DNA of 64,000 nucleotides from an uncultured Clostridia bacterium (GTDB taxonomy: Bacteria; Bacillota; Clostridia; Lachnospirales; Anaerotignaceae). The notes beneath the pieces were generated by a model. It searched no databases and was not told where the DNA came from. It saw only the letters and a list, made by a program, of their open reading frames with translations. Position numbers and translations under genes: made by a program. The stretch spans positions 1 to 64,000 of the forward strand of contig CABSIK010000003.1 in NCBI GenBank assembly GCA_902477755.1, given 5' to 3'. Below are positions 51,914 to 62,076 of this stretch, one piece after another; position 1 is the first letter of the stretch; every line of letters starts with the position of its first letter.

Positions 51914-52210
51914 TTATTCATCTTCCGCTACAATCCGCATCACAAAGCCTTCTTCACCATCTTCGTGATCATTTTCGAAATCGTCTTCAAAATCATCCTC
52001 GGACAATTCCAGCACAAACCGCACCGCTGTCAAGCATGCTGTCACCAGAAAGATCAAAGAACTGAGGATCATCACTGGTTTTTTCCGTTCTTTTTTCACT
52101 GTCAGCCCCAGCATCACGCCAAAAGCACACACACAGGTTTTAATCAGTGCCATGTCTTTCCAGTCGCATTCCAGCACATAATCATTCAAAAATGCTGTCA
52201 ACTTTTTCAT
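51914..52210 (-). CDS. Small membrane protein with acidic tail
   Basis: 98 residues. Two hydrophobic segments (about 20-37 and 46-66) are separated by a basic loop (KKERKK), and a strongly acidic C-terminus follows (SEDDFEDDFENDHEDGEE). This layout recurs in unnamed Clostridia proteins. It follows apbE by 17 nt and is probably cotranscribed. Function unknown. Confidence 0.6.
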   Translation of the reverse strand: MKKLTAFLNDYVLECDWKDMALIKTCVCAFGVMLGLTVKKERKKPVMILSSLIFLVTACLTAVRFVLELSEDDFEDDFENDHEDGEEGFVMRIVAEDE

Positions 52211-52227
52211 AACATACCCGCCTTTCT

Positions 52228-53301
52228 TTATCTTGTCACCGTTTCATATGTAAAATCATTGTCCTGTCCTTCAAAAGTGAACTGATCTGCAATCCCTTCT
52301 GTGGCAATGACTTTTCCATCCTCTGTTACAAAAATCACTTCAAAATCATCACTCTGCCGCCATAATTCCACCGCACGGTCATAGCCCATGACAAAGAGGG
52401 CTGTGGAAAGAGCGTCGGCTTTGGTACCGTTTTCTGAAATAATGGTTACAGAAAGCAGGCCGCTATCGGAAGGATAGCCCGTAGCAGGGTCGATGATGTG
52501 ATGATACCGTTTGCCGTCCTGATCAAAGTACCGCTGGTATCCACCAGAAGTGATGACAGAACAGTCAGAAACCTCCAACAATCCCACATAATCTTCTGTA
52601 TTTAATGGATTTTCCACTGCGATTTTCCAAGGATTTCCATCCGGCTTATTGCCAATGGCAGAAATATTGCCGCCCAGCCAAATCAAAGCGGATTCCACGC
52701 CTTCTTCTTTCATGAGTTTTGTGACTGCGTCGGAAGTATATCCCTTAGCAATACCACCCAAATCCACTGCCATGCCTTCTTTTGCCAGATATGCAGTCTG
52801 GTCTCCTTCAGACAGTATGACGCTGTCGTTGTCCACCAGAGGCATCAGTGTATCCAGTTCCGCTTGGGTAGGCACATGATGTTCTTCCTCTGTAAATCCC
52901 CATGCCTTCACCACGGGAGAAATGGTCATATCATAACATCCATTTGTCAGCACATCCATTTCCTGCGCTGTTTTCAGCAGATACATGGTATCTTCGGAAA
53001 CCTGCACCGCTTCTTTTCCTGCATTGGCATTGAGCTGTGCAATTTCGCTGTCCTCCATGGTCACAGAAAGCAGACGTTCCAGTCTGCGGATTTCCTGTTC
53101 CGCGTCGGTCATAATCTGTTCGCCGTCTTCATGGTACACCGTAAAGGTCATAATCGTATCCATAGCAAAGGTTGTTGCTTCATGGCGATTTTCTTCTTTC
53201 GCCTGGGCGAGCATTTGCTGTGCCTGTTCTCTTTTTTCGGCACAGCCGCTCAGTATAAACACAGATGCCAGCACAAGGGCTGCTGTTTTTTTCCAATTCA
53301 T
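52228..53301 (-). CDS. apbE: FAD:protein FMN transferase (ApbE)
   Basis: 357 residues. A lipoprotein signal with lipobox ILSGC (Cys about 20) places it outside the membrane. The ApbE domain has FAMDTIMTF, AVDLGGIAKGYTSD, and GNISAIGNKPDG, with the metal-binding HHIIDPATGYP. It covalently attaches FMN to Thr in targets such as RnfG/NqrC subunits. No such target gene lies in the window. Confidence 0.94.
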   Translation of the reverse strand: MNWKKTAALVLASVFILSGCAEKREQAQQMLAQAKEENRHEATTFAMDTIMTFTVYHEDGEQIMTDAEQEIRRLERLLSVTMEDSEIAQLNANAGKEAVQVSEDTMYLLKTAQEMDVLTNGCYDMTISPVVKAWGFTEEEHHVPTQAELDTLMPLVDNDSVILSEGDQTAYLAKEGMAVDLGGIAKGYTSDAVTKLMKEEGVESALIWLGGNISAIGNKPDGNPWKIAVENPLNTEDYVGLLEVSDCSVITSGGYQRYFDQDGKRYHHIIDPATGYPSDSGLLSVTIISENGTKADALSTALFVMGYDRAVELWRQSDDFEVIFVTEDGKVIATEGIADQFTFEGQDNDFTYETVTR

Positions 53302-53380
53302 GTATGTTCGTTCTCCTTTTGTATGACTTGTTCTGATTTTATTTTACATAGCAAAGGGCTTCCTGTCAAATGACGCAAAA

Positions 53381-53423
53381 AAAAGATAGATGCCCCAAGA
53401 AATCCCCGTTTCATCTATCTTTT
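53381..53423 (-). terminator. Terminator of the Mrp-type operon
   Basis: AAAAGATAGATG (53381-53392) pairs with CATCTATCTTTT (53412-53423). On the minus strand the stem is followed by a run of T. Confidence 0.88.
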
Positions 53424-53427
53424 TGGT

Positions 53428-55386
53428 TTAAATCAAAATATAAAGCATTGCAATGGCAAGACCGATACCGATCATCAGCAGGCTTCGCGCAAAGCCCTCA
53501 CGGTAAACGGTTTTGTCTGTTTCCCCATCGGTATAAGCAGAGAAATACTTATCTTCCGGAGGAATGACTCTTGCGTTGTCACTGTTAAAGATTGCCATAC
53601 GCAGCAGGGAAATAAACCCATCTGTCAAGGTTCCTGCCAGTCTTGCGAAGAAACCGCCGATGAAAGGCAGTACACCCAGCAGCAGCGGACGGTATACCTT
53701 TTCTTCCAGATTCAGCCATGCAGGCCAACGATCCAGATAAACGGTTTCGCCCTGTTCGTTTTCCCGCATCAAAACGGTACGAACAAAGAGGAAGTACACA
53801 GCTGCACCCACAATGAGGGAAATGACTGCACCTTTCAAGTTTACCCAAGCGAAGTATTCCACTGCGTGATCCGGTGCATGGGCGCCCAAGAATGTGACAC
53901 CTACCCCGGAAATACGATCTTGTGTCAGATGAGGCAGCATACCGCATACGGGAAGTGCCAATGCGCACAGTGCCAAAATCACTTTATTCACAGGGTTCAA
54001 ATAAGCACCCTGTTTCTGTACGGGTAAGGGATGGCTGTTTTTCTCCACAAAAACAGCAACGAAAATCTTTGTCATGTAAGCCAGTGTCAAACCGCCGGCA
54101 AACAGGAACAGATATTCCACCGTTTTCATGTAAAGCACAGACTGTCCTGCTTCTTCCAGAATATGAATATATTCCACGATACTTTCATGAAGCAGCGTTT
54201 TGCTGACATAGCCATTCCAAAGAGGAATACCGCCGATACCCAAAAGCGCCATCAAAAATACCACTTTCAGCAGCAGTTTATCCCGTCCAAAGCCTTTAAT
54301 CTTATTCAAATCCAGCTCATGGAGGTTCATGAATACCACGCCTGCGGACAGGAACAGCACCAATTTCAGCATAGAATGATTGATGAAGTGGAGCAATGTA
54401 CCGGAAGCCGCAAGGGCATTATGTTCGCCCAAGATTCCCTGCATGGCAATACCCACCATCATAAAACCAATCTGGGACATGGAAGAACATGCCAGTGTCC
54501 GTTTCAGATTGATGGAGAACAGTGCCAGAATTGCACCCATGAGCATGGTGATCATACCAAGAATCAGCATGAAACTTCCCCAAGGGGCATCATGGAAAAA
54601 GATTTTTGCAGTAATCATCATGATGCCGAACACACCGGTCTTTGTCAGCAGACAGGACAGCAGTGCGCTGGCAGGGGCAGGCGCCAATGTATAAGCGTTT
54701 GGCAGCCAGATATGCAGAGGGAATAACCCTGCTTTTGCCGCAAAGCCGAAAAACACCAAAACGCCGATGCCATAGAATGCAGATTTATCAGTCTGCTGCG
54801 CCATAAACTGCTGGAGCAGATCCATCTGCAAGGTGCCTGTTTTCTGATAGAGCATAAACAGCCCCATGAGTGTCACCAAGCCCCCCAGCACTGCCACAGC
54901 CAAATAGGTATGAGCAGCCCGGATAGCTTCTTTCGTTTCGTCGTGCATAACCATCACAAAAGAAGTGAAGGACATGATTTCAAAGAAAATAAATGTAGTA
55001 AAGAAGTCAGCAGAGAGGAAAATCCCCATGGTTGCCCCTTCTGTCAGCAGCATGAACAGATAATACCGATTGCGGTTTCTGTCCTTCTGGAAATATTCTT
55101 TGGAATAAATGGCAGTGATGAACCAGATGGCTCCTGTCAGTACTGCCAGAATGACCTGCAGTCCGCCGCCGGCAAAGAGCAGCCCCAGACCGCAGATACC
55201 TGCCTCCCGAAAAGCTTCTTCTTTTCCGATGAGCAGCAAAGATGCACCGAATGTCAGGAGGGTTACCAGCATTGCCCAATAATCTCTGGCATTTTTATTC
55301 TTTCTGCCAATGATATATCCGATGATACCGCCCAGCATAGGGAAGAAAACCAAAAATGGCAATATGATTGAATTGTTGATATCCAT
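53428..55386 (-). CDS. Mrp/NuoL-like antiporter subunit, fourth D paralogue
   Basis: 652 residues with about 16 membrane segments. The proton_antipo_M domain has the TM5 glutamate in FTTFIFFEIMSFTSF and the TM7-TM8 lysines in KAGLFPLHIWLPNAY and SALLSCLLTKTG, so the transport residues seem intact. A C-terminal extension of about 150 residues with extra helices recalls NuoL/HyfB-type subunits. Last gene of the operon, followed by a terminator. Good AAAGGAGGGGG site. Confidence 0.88.
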   Translation of the reverse strand: MDINNSIILPFLVFFPMLGGIIGYIIGRKNKNARDYWAMLVTLLTFGASLLLIGKEEAFREAGICGLGLLFAGGGLQVILAVLTGAIWFITAIYSKEYFQKDRNRNRYYLFMLLTEGATMGIFLSADFFTTFIFFEIMSFTSFVMVMHDETKEAIRAAHTYLAVAVLGGLVTLMGLFMLYQKTGTLQMDLLQQFMAQQTDKSAFYGIGVLVFFGFAAKAGLFPLHIWLPNAYTLAPAPASALLSCLLTKTGVFGIMMITAKIFFHDAPWGSFMLILGMITMLMGAILALFSINLKRTLACSSMSQIGFMMVGIAMQGILGEHNALAASGTLLHFINHSMLKLVLFLSAGVVFMNLHELDLNKIKGFGRDKLLLKVVFLMALLGIGGIPLWNGYVSKTLLHESIVEYIHILEEAGQSVLYMKTVEYLFLFAGGLTLAYMTKIFVAVFVEKNSHPLPVQKQGAYLNPVNKVILALCALALPVCGMLPHLTQDRISGVGVTFLGAHAPDHAVEYFAWVNLKGAVISLIVGAAVYFLFVRTVLMRENEQGETVYLDRWPAWLNLEEKVYRPLLLGVLPFIGGFFARLAGTLTDGFISLLRMAIFNSDNARVIPPEDKYFSAYTDGETDKTVYREGFARSLLMIGIGLAIAMLYILI

Positions 55387-55401
55387 TTTTCTCCCCCTCC
55401 T

Positions 55402-56880
55402 TTAGTTCAAGTGCATAACAACACGCTGCAGCGCTTCCATCAAAGGTCCTGGTGTAAATGCCAGCACCAGAGAAGCAATGGTCAGTATAATCAAAGGCCC
55501 TTTCATATACCAGTTCGGGTCTTGGACATGGTCATAATATCCTGCCGGGTACTCCTTATTTCTGGGGAAGTACGCTCTTACCACAATATAAAATACATAC
55601 AAAGCTGTGAGCAATGCGGAAATGATCAGCGCCAGAATCCCCAGATAAGATACGGGGTTTCCGCCCTGCACCGCTGCCGTTGCCAATGCCCATTTGCTAT
55701 GGAAGCCTGCAAAAGGCGGAATACCTACCAGTCCAATGCCCGTAATGGTCATGGCAGCAAATGTGACAGGCATCAGTCTGCCAAAACCTTCCACTTCGTA
55801 CAGGTATTCCCGATGGGTTTTATACAGCACCGCACCGGCTGTAAAGAACAGTGTGATTTTCAATACTGCGTGGTAAATCATATGCATCAGCGCCGCCGCC
55901 AGTCCCAGAGGTGTCATCAAAGCAATGCCAAAAATGATATAAGACAGATTCGACACTGTGGAATAAGCGAATCTTCTCTTGATGTGCGGTGTCCGCAGAG
56001 CAACTGTGGAACCGAATACAATGGTGATAGCCGCTGCCACCAGCATCACATTCTGTGCCACGGTACCCACCAGAAAATCCGTACCAAAGCTGTAATAAGT
56101 CAGACGGATGATGGCAAAGATACCGGATTTAACGACAGCTACTGCATGGAGCAGTGCTGTAACAGGTGTCGGTGCCACAGATGCTTTTGGCAGCCAACGA
56201 TACAGTGGGAAAACTGCCGCTTTGACACCAAAGCCGAAGAATGCCGCAATAAATACCAACTGCAATGTGGTTTCATGCCCTGCCACCAGAATGGGATTGA
56301 GCACCCCACCCGGTACAAAGTCGATGGATGTACCATAACAGTACACAAATACAAAGCCAATGAATGCCAGCGCCGCACCGAACATCATGTACAGGATATA
56401 CATTTTTCCGGCATGTCTTGCCTTGTTATCCATGGCATGCATAACCAGAGGCAGTGTAACCAGTGTCAAGAATTCGTAAAATAAGTACATGGTCAGGAAG
56501 TTGCCGGAAAAAGCAATCCCCAGCACCACGCCGAATGTCATGGTGAAGAATGCGAAAAACCGGTCTTCATGCCCTTCGTGGGTCATGTATTCAAAACCAT
56601 AAACAGTCGTGATAATCCAAAGAATGGATACCATAGTACCAAAAACCTTAGATAAACCATCCATACGCAGTTCCAAAGACAGCTTATCGCTGAAATGAAA
56701 CAGTGTAAACGCATCTGCCTTTCCGCTCCAGATGGCGAACAGGGCAAAAATCGCGTTTAAAATCACAATGGTCAAAACCCATTGTTCCCGTTGTTTTCTT
56801 TCTTTGAATTTTACCGGCAGCAGACAAATTCCCGCAAGAATCGGAAAGAATACCGGTAAAACCGTAATCAATGCGCCCAT
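55402..56880 (-). CDS. Mrp/NuoM-like antiporter subunit, third D paralogue
   Basis: 492 residues with about 14 membrane segments. The TM5 glutamate is in MYLFYEFLTLVTLPL and the key lysines in VKAAVFPLYRWLPKAS and HAVAVVKSG. The His before WLP found in the other copies is replaced by Tyr (PLYRWLP), a small departure. Belongs to the MrpD/NuoM/NuoN family. It lies 15 nt ahead of the long fourth paralogue. Confidence 0.88.
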   Translation of the reverse strand: MGALITVLPVFFPILAGICLLPVKFKERKQREQWVLTIVILNAIFALFAIWSGKADAFTLFHFSDKLSLELRMDGLSKVFGTMVSILWIITTVYGFEYMTHEGHEDRFFAFFTMTFGVVLGIAFSGNFLTMYLFYEFLTLVTLPLVMHAMDNKARHAGKMYILYMMFGAALAFIGFVFVYCYGTSIDFVPGGVLNPILVAGHETTLQLVFIAAFFGFGVKAAVFPLYRWLPKASVAPTPVTALLHAVAVVKSGIFAIIRLTYYSFGTDFLVGTVAQNVMLVAAAITIVFGSTVALRTPHIKRRFAYSTVSNLSYIIFGIALMTPLGLAAALMHMIYHAVLKITLFFTAGAVLYKTHREYLYEVEGFGRLMPVTFAAMTITGIGLVGIPPFAGFHSKWALATAAVQGGNPVSYLGILALIISALLTALYVFYIVVRAYFPRNKEYPAGYYDHVQDPNWYMKGPLIILTIASLVLAFTPGPLMEALQRVVMHLN

Positions 56881-56898
56881 ATTGTTCCCACCTTTTCT

Positions 56899-58365
56899 TT
56901 AGAAAATGACGCCGCTAATGTTTGTAATCCAGTCTGTCAGGCACTGGGGGAATGCCCCGAATGCCACCGCTGCCAATGCCAAAAGAATCAGCGGAACCGT
57001 CATCAGGTAATTGGGCTCTTTCTTTTGCAGACTGCCATAATCATAATCTTTTCCCGGGAAAAACGCCGCCGATACGATAGGCAGCAGATACCCTGCTGTC
57101 AGCAATGCGCTGACCATAAGCACTGCAACACCAACAAGCCCTAAAGTGCCGAAGTCTGGCTGCAGCCCCCCCTGTGCCAGATACCATTTGCTGACAAAGC
57201 CAGCTGTGGGCGGAATCCCGATCAGGGACAGAGAAGCAATGGCAAATGTCCACATAACAATGGGCATTTCCTTTCCCAGTCCTCTCAATTCATATACAAA
57301 TGTTTTGCCTGTTTTATAAATGATAGCGCCTGCCCCAAGGAACAGGATATTCTTTGCCACCGCATGGAATACCACCTGCATAAGGGCGCCCAAGAATCCT
57401 AGTGGATGCAGCAGGAACAGCCCAAAGAGCACATAAGAAACCTGACTGACTGTTGAGTAAGCCAGACGGCGTTTCAGCAGCTTTTCTTTATATGCCAGCA
57501 TGGAACCCATAAATACAGTGATGATGGCAAGAGTCAGCAGTGTATGCTGTGCCCATGTGCCGCGGATAAAATCCGGGCCTACCAGATAATAAGTCACACG
57601 GATAATGGCAATAACGCCGCCTTTTGTGATGATACCGGAAAGGACAGCCGATGCCGGCGAAGGCGCCACCGGGTGCGCTGTGGGCAGCCATGCATGCAGC
57701 GGAAACATCCCTGCTTTACAGCCAAAACCGATCATCATCAGGAAGTATACTGCCAGCAATACGTTTTCATTGCCTGCCAAGAGTTCCAGATTCAATGTAC
57801 CGCCGGGCATAAATGTGGTGGTATCACAATAGCTGTTCAGGAAGAAGAAGCCCATGAGCCCCAAACCTGCGCCAAATACAGAATACCCCAGATATTTCAT
57901 ACCAGCTCGCACTGCTTCCGGTGTTCCTGTATGGATCACCAAAGGCAGTGTGAGAATGGTCATGTATTCATAAGATAAATATAATGTCATCATGTTCGCG
58001 GAGAAGCAAAGGCTCATGAGTGCTCCCAGCGACATGGTATAAAACATGAAGAACCGTGCCGGTTTCTGTTCATGTTTCATGTACTCAAAGGCATAAATCC
58101 CTGCCAGCAGCCAGATGACGCAGATCATGCAGGCAAAGAGTTTGGCAAGACCATCTGTGTGATATGCCAGAGCAAGGCGGTCTGTCATCTGCCACAGAGT
58201 GAAGGTATATTCTCCCATGGACAAATAGAGCACCGCCGCCAATTCTATAACCAGTGTTGCAAACACCAGTAGATTCCGCTGTTTTTCCTGTTTCTGAAAG
58301 CCGATAACAATACCGGCGATCACTGGAAACAATAAAGGAAACAGCAAGATTGCATTTCCGTTCAT
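56899..58365 (-). CDS. Mrp/NuoN-like antiporter subunit, second D paralogue
   Basis: 488 residues with about 14 membrane segments. TM5 has LYLSYEYMTILTLPL, and TM7-TM8 have CKAGMFPLHAWLPTAHPVAP and SGIITKGG, both closest to the NuoM/MrpD consensus of the four. It starts after TAGGTGATAAAAA, 33 nt downstream of the first paralogue. Confidence 0.88.
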   Translation of the reverse strand: MNGNAILLFPLLFPVIAGIVIGFQKQEKQRNLLVFATLVIELAAVLYLSMGEYTFTLWQMTDRLALAYHTDGLAKLFACMICVIWLLAGIYAFEYMKHEQKPARFFMFYTMSLGALMSLCFSANMMTLYLSYEYMTILTLPLVIHTGTPEAVRAGMKYLGYSVFGAGLGLMGFFFLNSYCDTTTFMPGGTLNLELLAGNENVLLAVYFLMMIGFGCKAGMFPLHAWLPTAHPVAPSPASAVLSGIITKGGVIAIIRVTYYLVGPDFIRGTWAQHTLLTLAIITVFMGSMLAYKEKLLKRRLAYSTVSQVSYVLFGLFLLHPLGFLGALMQVVFHAVAKNILFLGAGAIIYKTGKTFVYELRGLGKEMPIVMWTFAIASLSLIGIPPTAGFVSKWYLAQGGLQPDFGTLGLVGVAVLMVSALLTAGYLLPIVSAAFFPGKDYDYGSLQKKEPNYLMTVPLILLALAAVAFGAFPQCLTDWITNISGVIF

Positions 58366-58397
58366 TTTTTATCACCTATCCCCTCGTGCTCCCGTTA

Positions 58398-59906
58398 TTA
58401 CTGCAGCAAAATGATGCCCCGTTCAATGACGTCGATAAACGGACGATAATATACACCCAACGCGATATTGATCAGCACAAACAAAATGATACAAACGCCA
58501 AAAGCCGGCGAAACAGAAACATGTGTCTGTTCTTCTCCATCTGTTTTGACAGGTGTCCAGATTGCGATAACGGAAGGCAGGAAATACATTGCGTTCAGGA
58601 TCATACTGATCCCAAGGACAATCAAAACCGCTGCCATTTTCCCTGGCGCATATACAGATGCCGTTGCAAAGTACAGTTTGGAAATAAAGCCTACAAACAG
58701 CGGCACACCGACCATGGACAATGCCCCTACTGTGAAGCCGATACCTGCCAGAGGATTTCTCCGTGCAGCGCCTCTCAGATAATAAATCTGTTCTTTGCCG
58801 CCACTGTCCTGTACCATCTGTCCACAGCAAAGGAACAGCATAGATTTTGTTACCGCATGGGCAAGGATATGGAAGCAAGCCGCAACCATAGCAATTCTGG
58901 TGGACATGCCGATACCCATATAGATATACCCAATCTGCGCTACAGAAGAATAAGCCAGCATACGTTTCATACGGGTTTCTCTCATGGCGTATACAGAGCC
59001 CATGACCATACCAGCCAGACCAAACACAAACAAAATGTCAATGATCTTCAGCTGCAGCATAACATCTACGGAAAAAACACTGTAGATCAGTTTAATGGCA
59101 AGGAAAATGTAGCTTTTCAGCACCAAACCGGACAACACCCCACTGGATGTTGGAACTGCCGCCTGATAAGCACCGGGCAGCATGGAATGAAAAGGGAAAA
59201 GCGCGCTCTTGATGGCAAGACCAATGAACACAAACCCTGTTACCACCAGCAGCGGGAATGTATACTGTCCTGTTGCCACCAATTCCACAATGGCTTCTTT
59301 CATCTGGGGAAACAGCAGGTGTCCTGTAATGCTGTACAGGATACTAATACCCAGCAGAATGGTGCCGGAACCCAGCAGACTGATAACCAGATAATGTGTA
59401 GTACCTACCATTGCCTGCGCCGTCCCTTTTGCCATAATCAGCGCACAGGATGCAATGGTCAGAATTTCGATGAATACATAAGCTGTGAAAATATCGTTTG
59501 TATACGCCAATGCCAGCATGGAACCAAAAAGAGCATTAAGCATAATAAAGTAAAAACTTTGTTTTTCAGGTACTACATCATGGAAAATAAATTCCTGACC
59601 GCCTGTAGTGGTCAGCAGCATAACTACACTGAAAATCAATGCCATCATAGCTTCCAAGGGGCCTGCGCGCAGTTCGTTGCCCCAAGGTGCAGGGAAATGC
59701 CCCATCATGAATGTGAAGGACTCCCCTGTGGTTGTTACATTCACCAGCAGAATCGCTGACATAATGGCAACAATCAGCACCATCAGCCCGTGTACTTTAT
59801 GGGCAGTCTTTCCGTTTTTAATCAGCGGTGTGATAATGCCGCAGAACATAGCCAGAAAAATACTGAAGAAGGGAATGTTATGTATCCAATTTACATGCTC
59901 CATCAT
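58398..59906 (-). CDS. mrpD: MrpD-like antiporter subunit, first D paralogue
   Basis: 502 residues with about 14 membrane segments. TM5 has TAYVFIEILTIASCAL, and TM7-TM8 have IKSALFPFHSMLPGAY and SGLVLKSY. It overlaps mrpC by four bases (ATGA), which makes it the positional MrpD/MbhH equivalent. The MLP in place of WLP marks it off from the other three. Confidence 0.9.
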   Translation of the reverse strand: MMEHVNWIHNIPFFSIFLAMFCGIITPLIKNGKTAHKVHGLMVLIVAIMSAILLVNVTTTGESFTFMMGHFPAPWGNELRAGPLEAMMALIFSVVMLLTTTGGQEFIFHDVVPEKQSFYFIMLNALFGSMLALAYTNDIFTAYVFIEILTIASCALIMAKGTAQAMVGTTHYLVISLLGSGTILLGISILYSITGHLLFPQMKEAIVELVATGQYTFPLLVVTGFVFIGLAIKSALFPFHSMLPGAYQAAVPTSSGVLSGLVLKSYIFLAIKLIYSVFSVDVMLQLKIIDILFVFGLAGMVMGSVYAMRETRMKRMLAYSSVAQIGYIYMGIGMSTRIAMVAACFHILAHAVTKSMLFLCCGQMVQDSGGKEQIYYLRGAARRNPLAGIGFTVGALSMVGVPLFVGFISKLYFATASVYAPGKMAAVLIVLGISMILNAMYFLPSVIAIWTPVKTDGEEQTHVSVSPAFGVCIILFVLINIALGVYYRPFIDVIERGIILLQ

Positions 59907-60277
59907 TCACCCTCCCTTTCTCTGGACAACCGCATAATTTCGTCCATATTCAGTGTGCCGTAATGTTTATACAGCCGTTGTACCAGTGCCAGAGAAAAGG
60001 CTGTGACACTGACAGAAACAACGATGCCTGTCAGTACCAGACCTGCCGGCACCGGATTGATATAATAATCCGCATCTATGATGCCGTTTGACAAAATGGG
60101 GGCGGCTCTGCCTGTGATATAGCCTTTTGCTGCCAGAAACAGATATACTGCCGTATCCATGATGTTCAAACCTATGAACTTTTTAATCAAGTTATTTTGC
60201 AGAAGCAGATTCATAAATCCAATGCCAAACAGGATTACCGAAGCCGCTTCATAATAGTTAATCAGCAAATGACTCAT
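59903..60277 (-). CDS. mrpC: Mrp subunit C (NuoK-like)
   Basis: 124 residues, three membrane helices. YEAASVILFGIGFMNLLLQNNLIKKFIGLNIMDTAVYLF matches MnhC/NuoK, where a helix-2 glutamate is usual; here the corresponding position reads INYYEAAS and GLNIMD. The start two bases after the mrpB-like stop is preferred over a longer in-frame start. Translational coupling is likely on both sides. Confidence 0.88.
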   Translation of the reverse strand: MSHLLINYYEAASVILFGIGFMNLLLQNNLIKKFIGLNIMDTAVYLFLAAKGYITGRAAPILSNGIIDADYYINPVPAGLVLTGIVVSVSVTAFSLALVQRLYKHYGTLNMDEIMRLSREREGE

Positions 60278-60278
60278 A

Positions 60279-61184
60279 TCAGATATCCCCTTTTGTAAAC
60301 AGTGCGTAAAATCCGTACATGGTGGCCGCAACAATCAAACCAACACAGATATTCAACGGCAGGATAAAGCCTGCGCTGAGAATATCACCCGGTGTTCCCT
60401 TTGGAACGGCATATCCCACATGGTTTGCCCCTGTAAAGAAAGAATAACTCTTGCAGGCGCAATATGTGAGCAGACAGGCAACGCTAATGCCTGTAAAAGT
60501 CTTGAATGTAAAGAATGTTTGCATCTTTTTATGCCCGTTGGCCGCGGCGTACAGAATCAGCCCTGCACCAATGATAGAGCCGCCTGAGAAGCCACCGCCG
60601 GGAGAAAGATGCCCATTGAGGATGACATAGATGCCATACAGGATAATCAGCGGTGACAGATACTTTGCTCCCACCTTTAAAATGGCTTTATGGTCAGCAG
60701 CATCCAGCATCTCATCTTCCGCAATTTCCCTGTCTTCTGCCTCACTGATATTATTTTTATCCCGTTTCAGCAGCATCAATACGCAAATGACAGCTAAGAA
60801 CAATACATTGGATTCCCCAAAGGTATCGAATGCCCGATAGTCCAAAATCATACCTGCTACAAAGTTAATGGCACCAGTTTCTTCAATACCCTTTTCCAGA
60901 TAGCGCTCCATGACTTCATTATTGGCAGGGTCCGCAGGATCGCCAAATGTTGGCAGATTGGATACCACCAACAGCATAATGGTAATGAACACAATGGAGA
61001 TCAGCACACACAAAAACCAGTACAAACCTTTATTGGACTTGATCTCTTGCATATTGGGACGCTTCAGCCATTGCCGTTTTTTGGGCTGCTCCCTTCTGGC
61101 AATATATTCGTCAGCATGAATCAGGGCTTCCTCTCCATTGATCCATCCATTCAGTTTCCGCCAGAATGATTTTTCTTCTTTCAT
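60279..61184 (-). CDS. mrpB: Mrp subunit B with MbhE-like N-terminal half
   Basis: 301 residues, roughly twice a plain MnhB. The first half has a charged N-terminal arm (about 1-50), a helix, and the motif GMILDYRAFDTFGESNVLF, as in the C-terminal part of MrpA or in MbhE. The second half is an MnhB domain (LSPLIILYGIYVILNGHLSPGGGFSGGS-type stretch). It thus fuses two subunits that are separate in archaeal Mbh. It sits between the DUF4040 gene and mrpC. Confidence 0.88.
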   Translation of the reverse strand: MKEEKSFWRKLNGWINGEEALIHADEYIARREQPKKRQWLKRPNMQEIKSNKGLYWFLCVLISIVFITIMLLVVSNLPTFGDPADPANNEVMERYLEKGIEETGAINFVAGMILDYRAFDTFGESNVLFLAVICVLMLLKRDKNNISEAEDREIAEDEMLDAADHKAILKVGAKYLSPLIILYGIYVILNGHLSPGGGFSGGSIIGAGLILYAAANGHKKMQTFFTFKTFTGISVACLLTYCACKSYSFFTGANHVGYAVPKGTPGDILSAGFILPLNICVGLIVAATMYGFYALFTKGDI

Positions 61185-61187
61185 AGA

Positions 61188-61454
61188 TTAACCCTCTCTC
61201 GTACCTTTCAGCGCGTGTACTTTTTTCAGCGTGAGGAAGAATAAAACGCTGCTTACACCGGCACCTACAGCCGCTTCTGTAATAGCCAAGTCCGGAGACT
61301 GCAAAAATACCCAGATCACCGCCATGATAGAGCTGTAGCCCGTAAAAATGATAACTGCAATAAACAGATTTCTCGTAACTGATACGCCAATGGCGCTGGC
61401 AATGAGAAACACAACCAGCAGCAATTGAATGATTGTACTGACATCCATATTCAT
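61188..61454 (-). CDS. DUF4040 / MbhD-like (MrpA C-terminal-like) subunit
   Basis: 88 residues with three hydrophobic segments. FTGYSSIMAVIWVFLQSPDLAITEAAVG is the MbhD/MrpA-C block with its Asp and Glu (PDLAITEA). In classic Mrp this is part of MrpA; here it is a free gene, as in Mbh-type hydrogenase operons. It overlaps mrpG by four bases. Confidence 0.88.
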   Translation of the reverse strand: MNMDVSTIIQLLLVVFLIASAIGVSVTRNLFIAVIIFTGYSSIMAVIWVFLQSPDLAITEAAVGAGVSSVLFFLTLKKVHALKGTREG

Positions 61455-61756
61455 TTGCCATGCACCCTTTCGTCATAATCTTTATTTGTCAGCATTTCCA
61501 CCTTCCCAATCATATGAGAAGCAATGGGACTGGACATCCAGAAAAACAGGATCACCAGAATGTACTTCGCAATGTGAAACACATCATGTCCCAAAATGAT
61601 CAGCCCAATGACCACCAGACCAAGACCCATGGTGTCCCCCATGGCTGCTGCATGCATACGGTTCATCACATATTTCAAGCGGTAGATTCCCAAAAGTGAC
61701 AACGCAAACACGATGATGCCCATGCAGATGAAAATACCTGCTATGATTTCTCTCAT
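61451..61756 (-). CDS. mrpG: Mrp subunit G
   Basis: 101 residues, three membrane helices. RLKYVMNRMHAAAMGDTMGLGLVVIGLIIL is the PhaG/MnhG block. It overlaps mrpF and the DUF4040 gene by ATGA at each side. Confidence 0.9.
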   Translation of the reverse strand: MREIIAGIFICMGIIVFALSLLGIYRLKYVMNRMHAAAMGDTMGLGLVVIGLIILGHDVFHIAKYILVILFFWMSSPIASHMIGKVEMLTNKDYDERVHGK

Positions 61757-62073
61757 TGTTTTTCCGCCTCCTGTTCCTTCCGTTTCAGATACAATTCGCG
61801 CCCTTTATGGTGCAATGTAACCACATGACAGATGATGACCACTGCCAAGAAGCTCAGCAGTGTATAAACCAACGCCACATCCACCAGCATGGATTCTTTT
61901 AGATATGCCGATAAAATACAGATAATTGCAGTTGTCATGGTGCCGATCATATTAATGGCAACAATACGGTCTGTAAAACGTGGCCCTCGCACTGCTCGCG
62001 CAAAGGCAAGAAAAATGCCGATGATCAGCAGCACCATGCTGCCTTCCATAATTTTGTCCAATAGTACACCCAT
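61753..62073 (-). CDS. mrpF: Mrp subunit F
   Basis: 106 residues. The MrpF block FARAVRGPRFTDRIVAINMIGTMTTAIIC is followed by a third helix with LVDVALVYTLLSFLAV. The C-terminus is charged. It lies three nt downstream of mrpE. Confidence 0.9.
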   Translation of the reverse strand: MGVLLDKIMEGSMVLLIIGIFLAFARAVRGPRFTDRIVAINMIGTMTTAIICILSAYLKESMLVDVALVYTLLSFLAVVIICHVVTLHHKGRELYLKRKEQEAEKQ

Positions 62074-62076
62074 GGC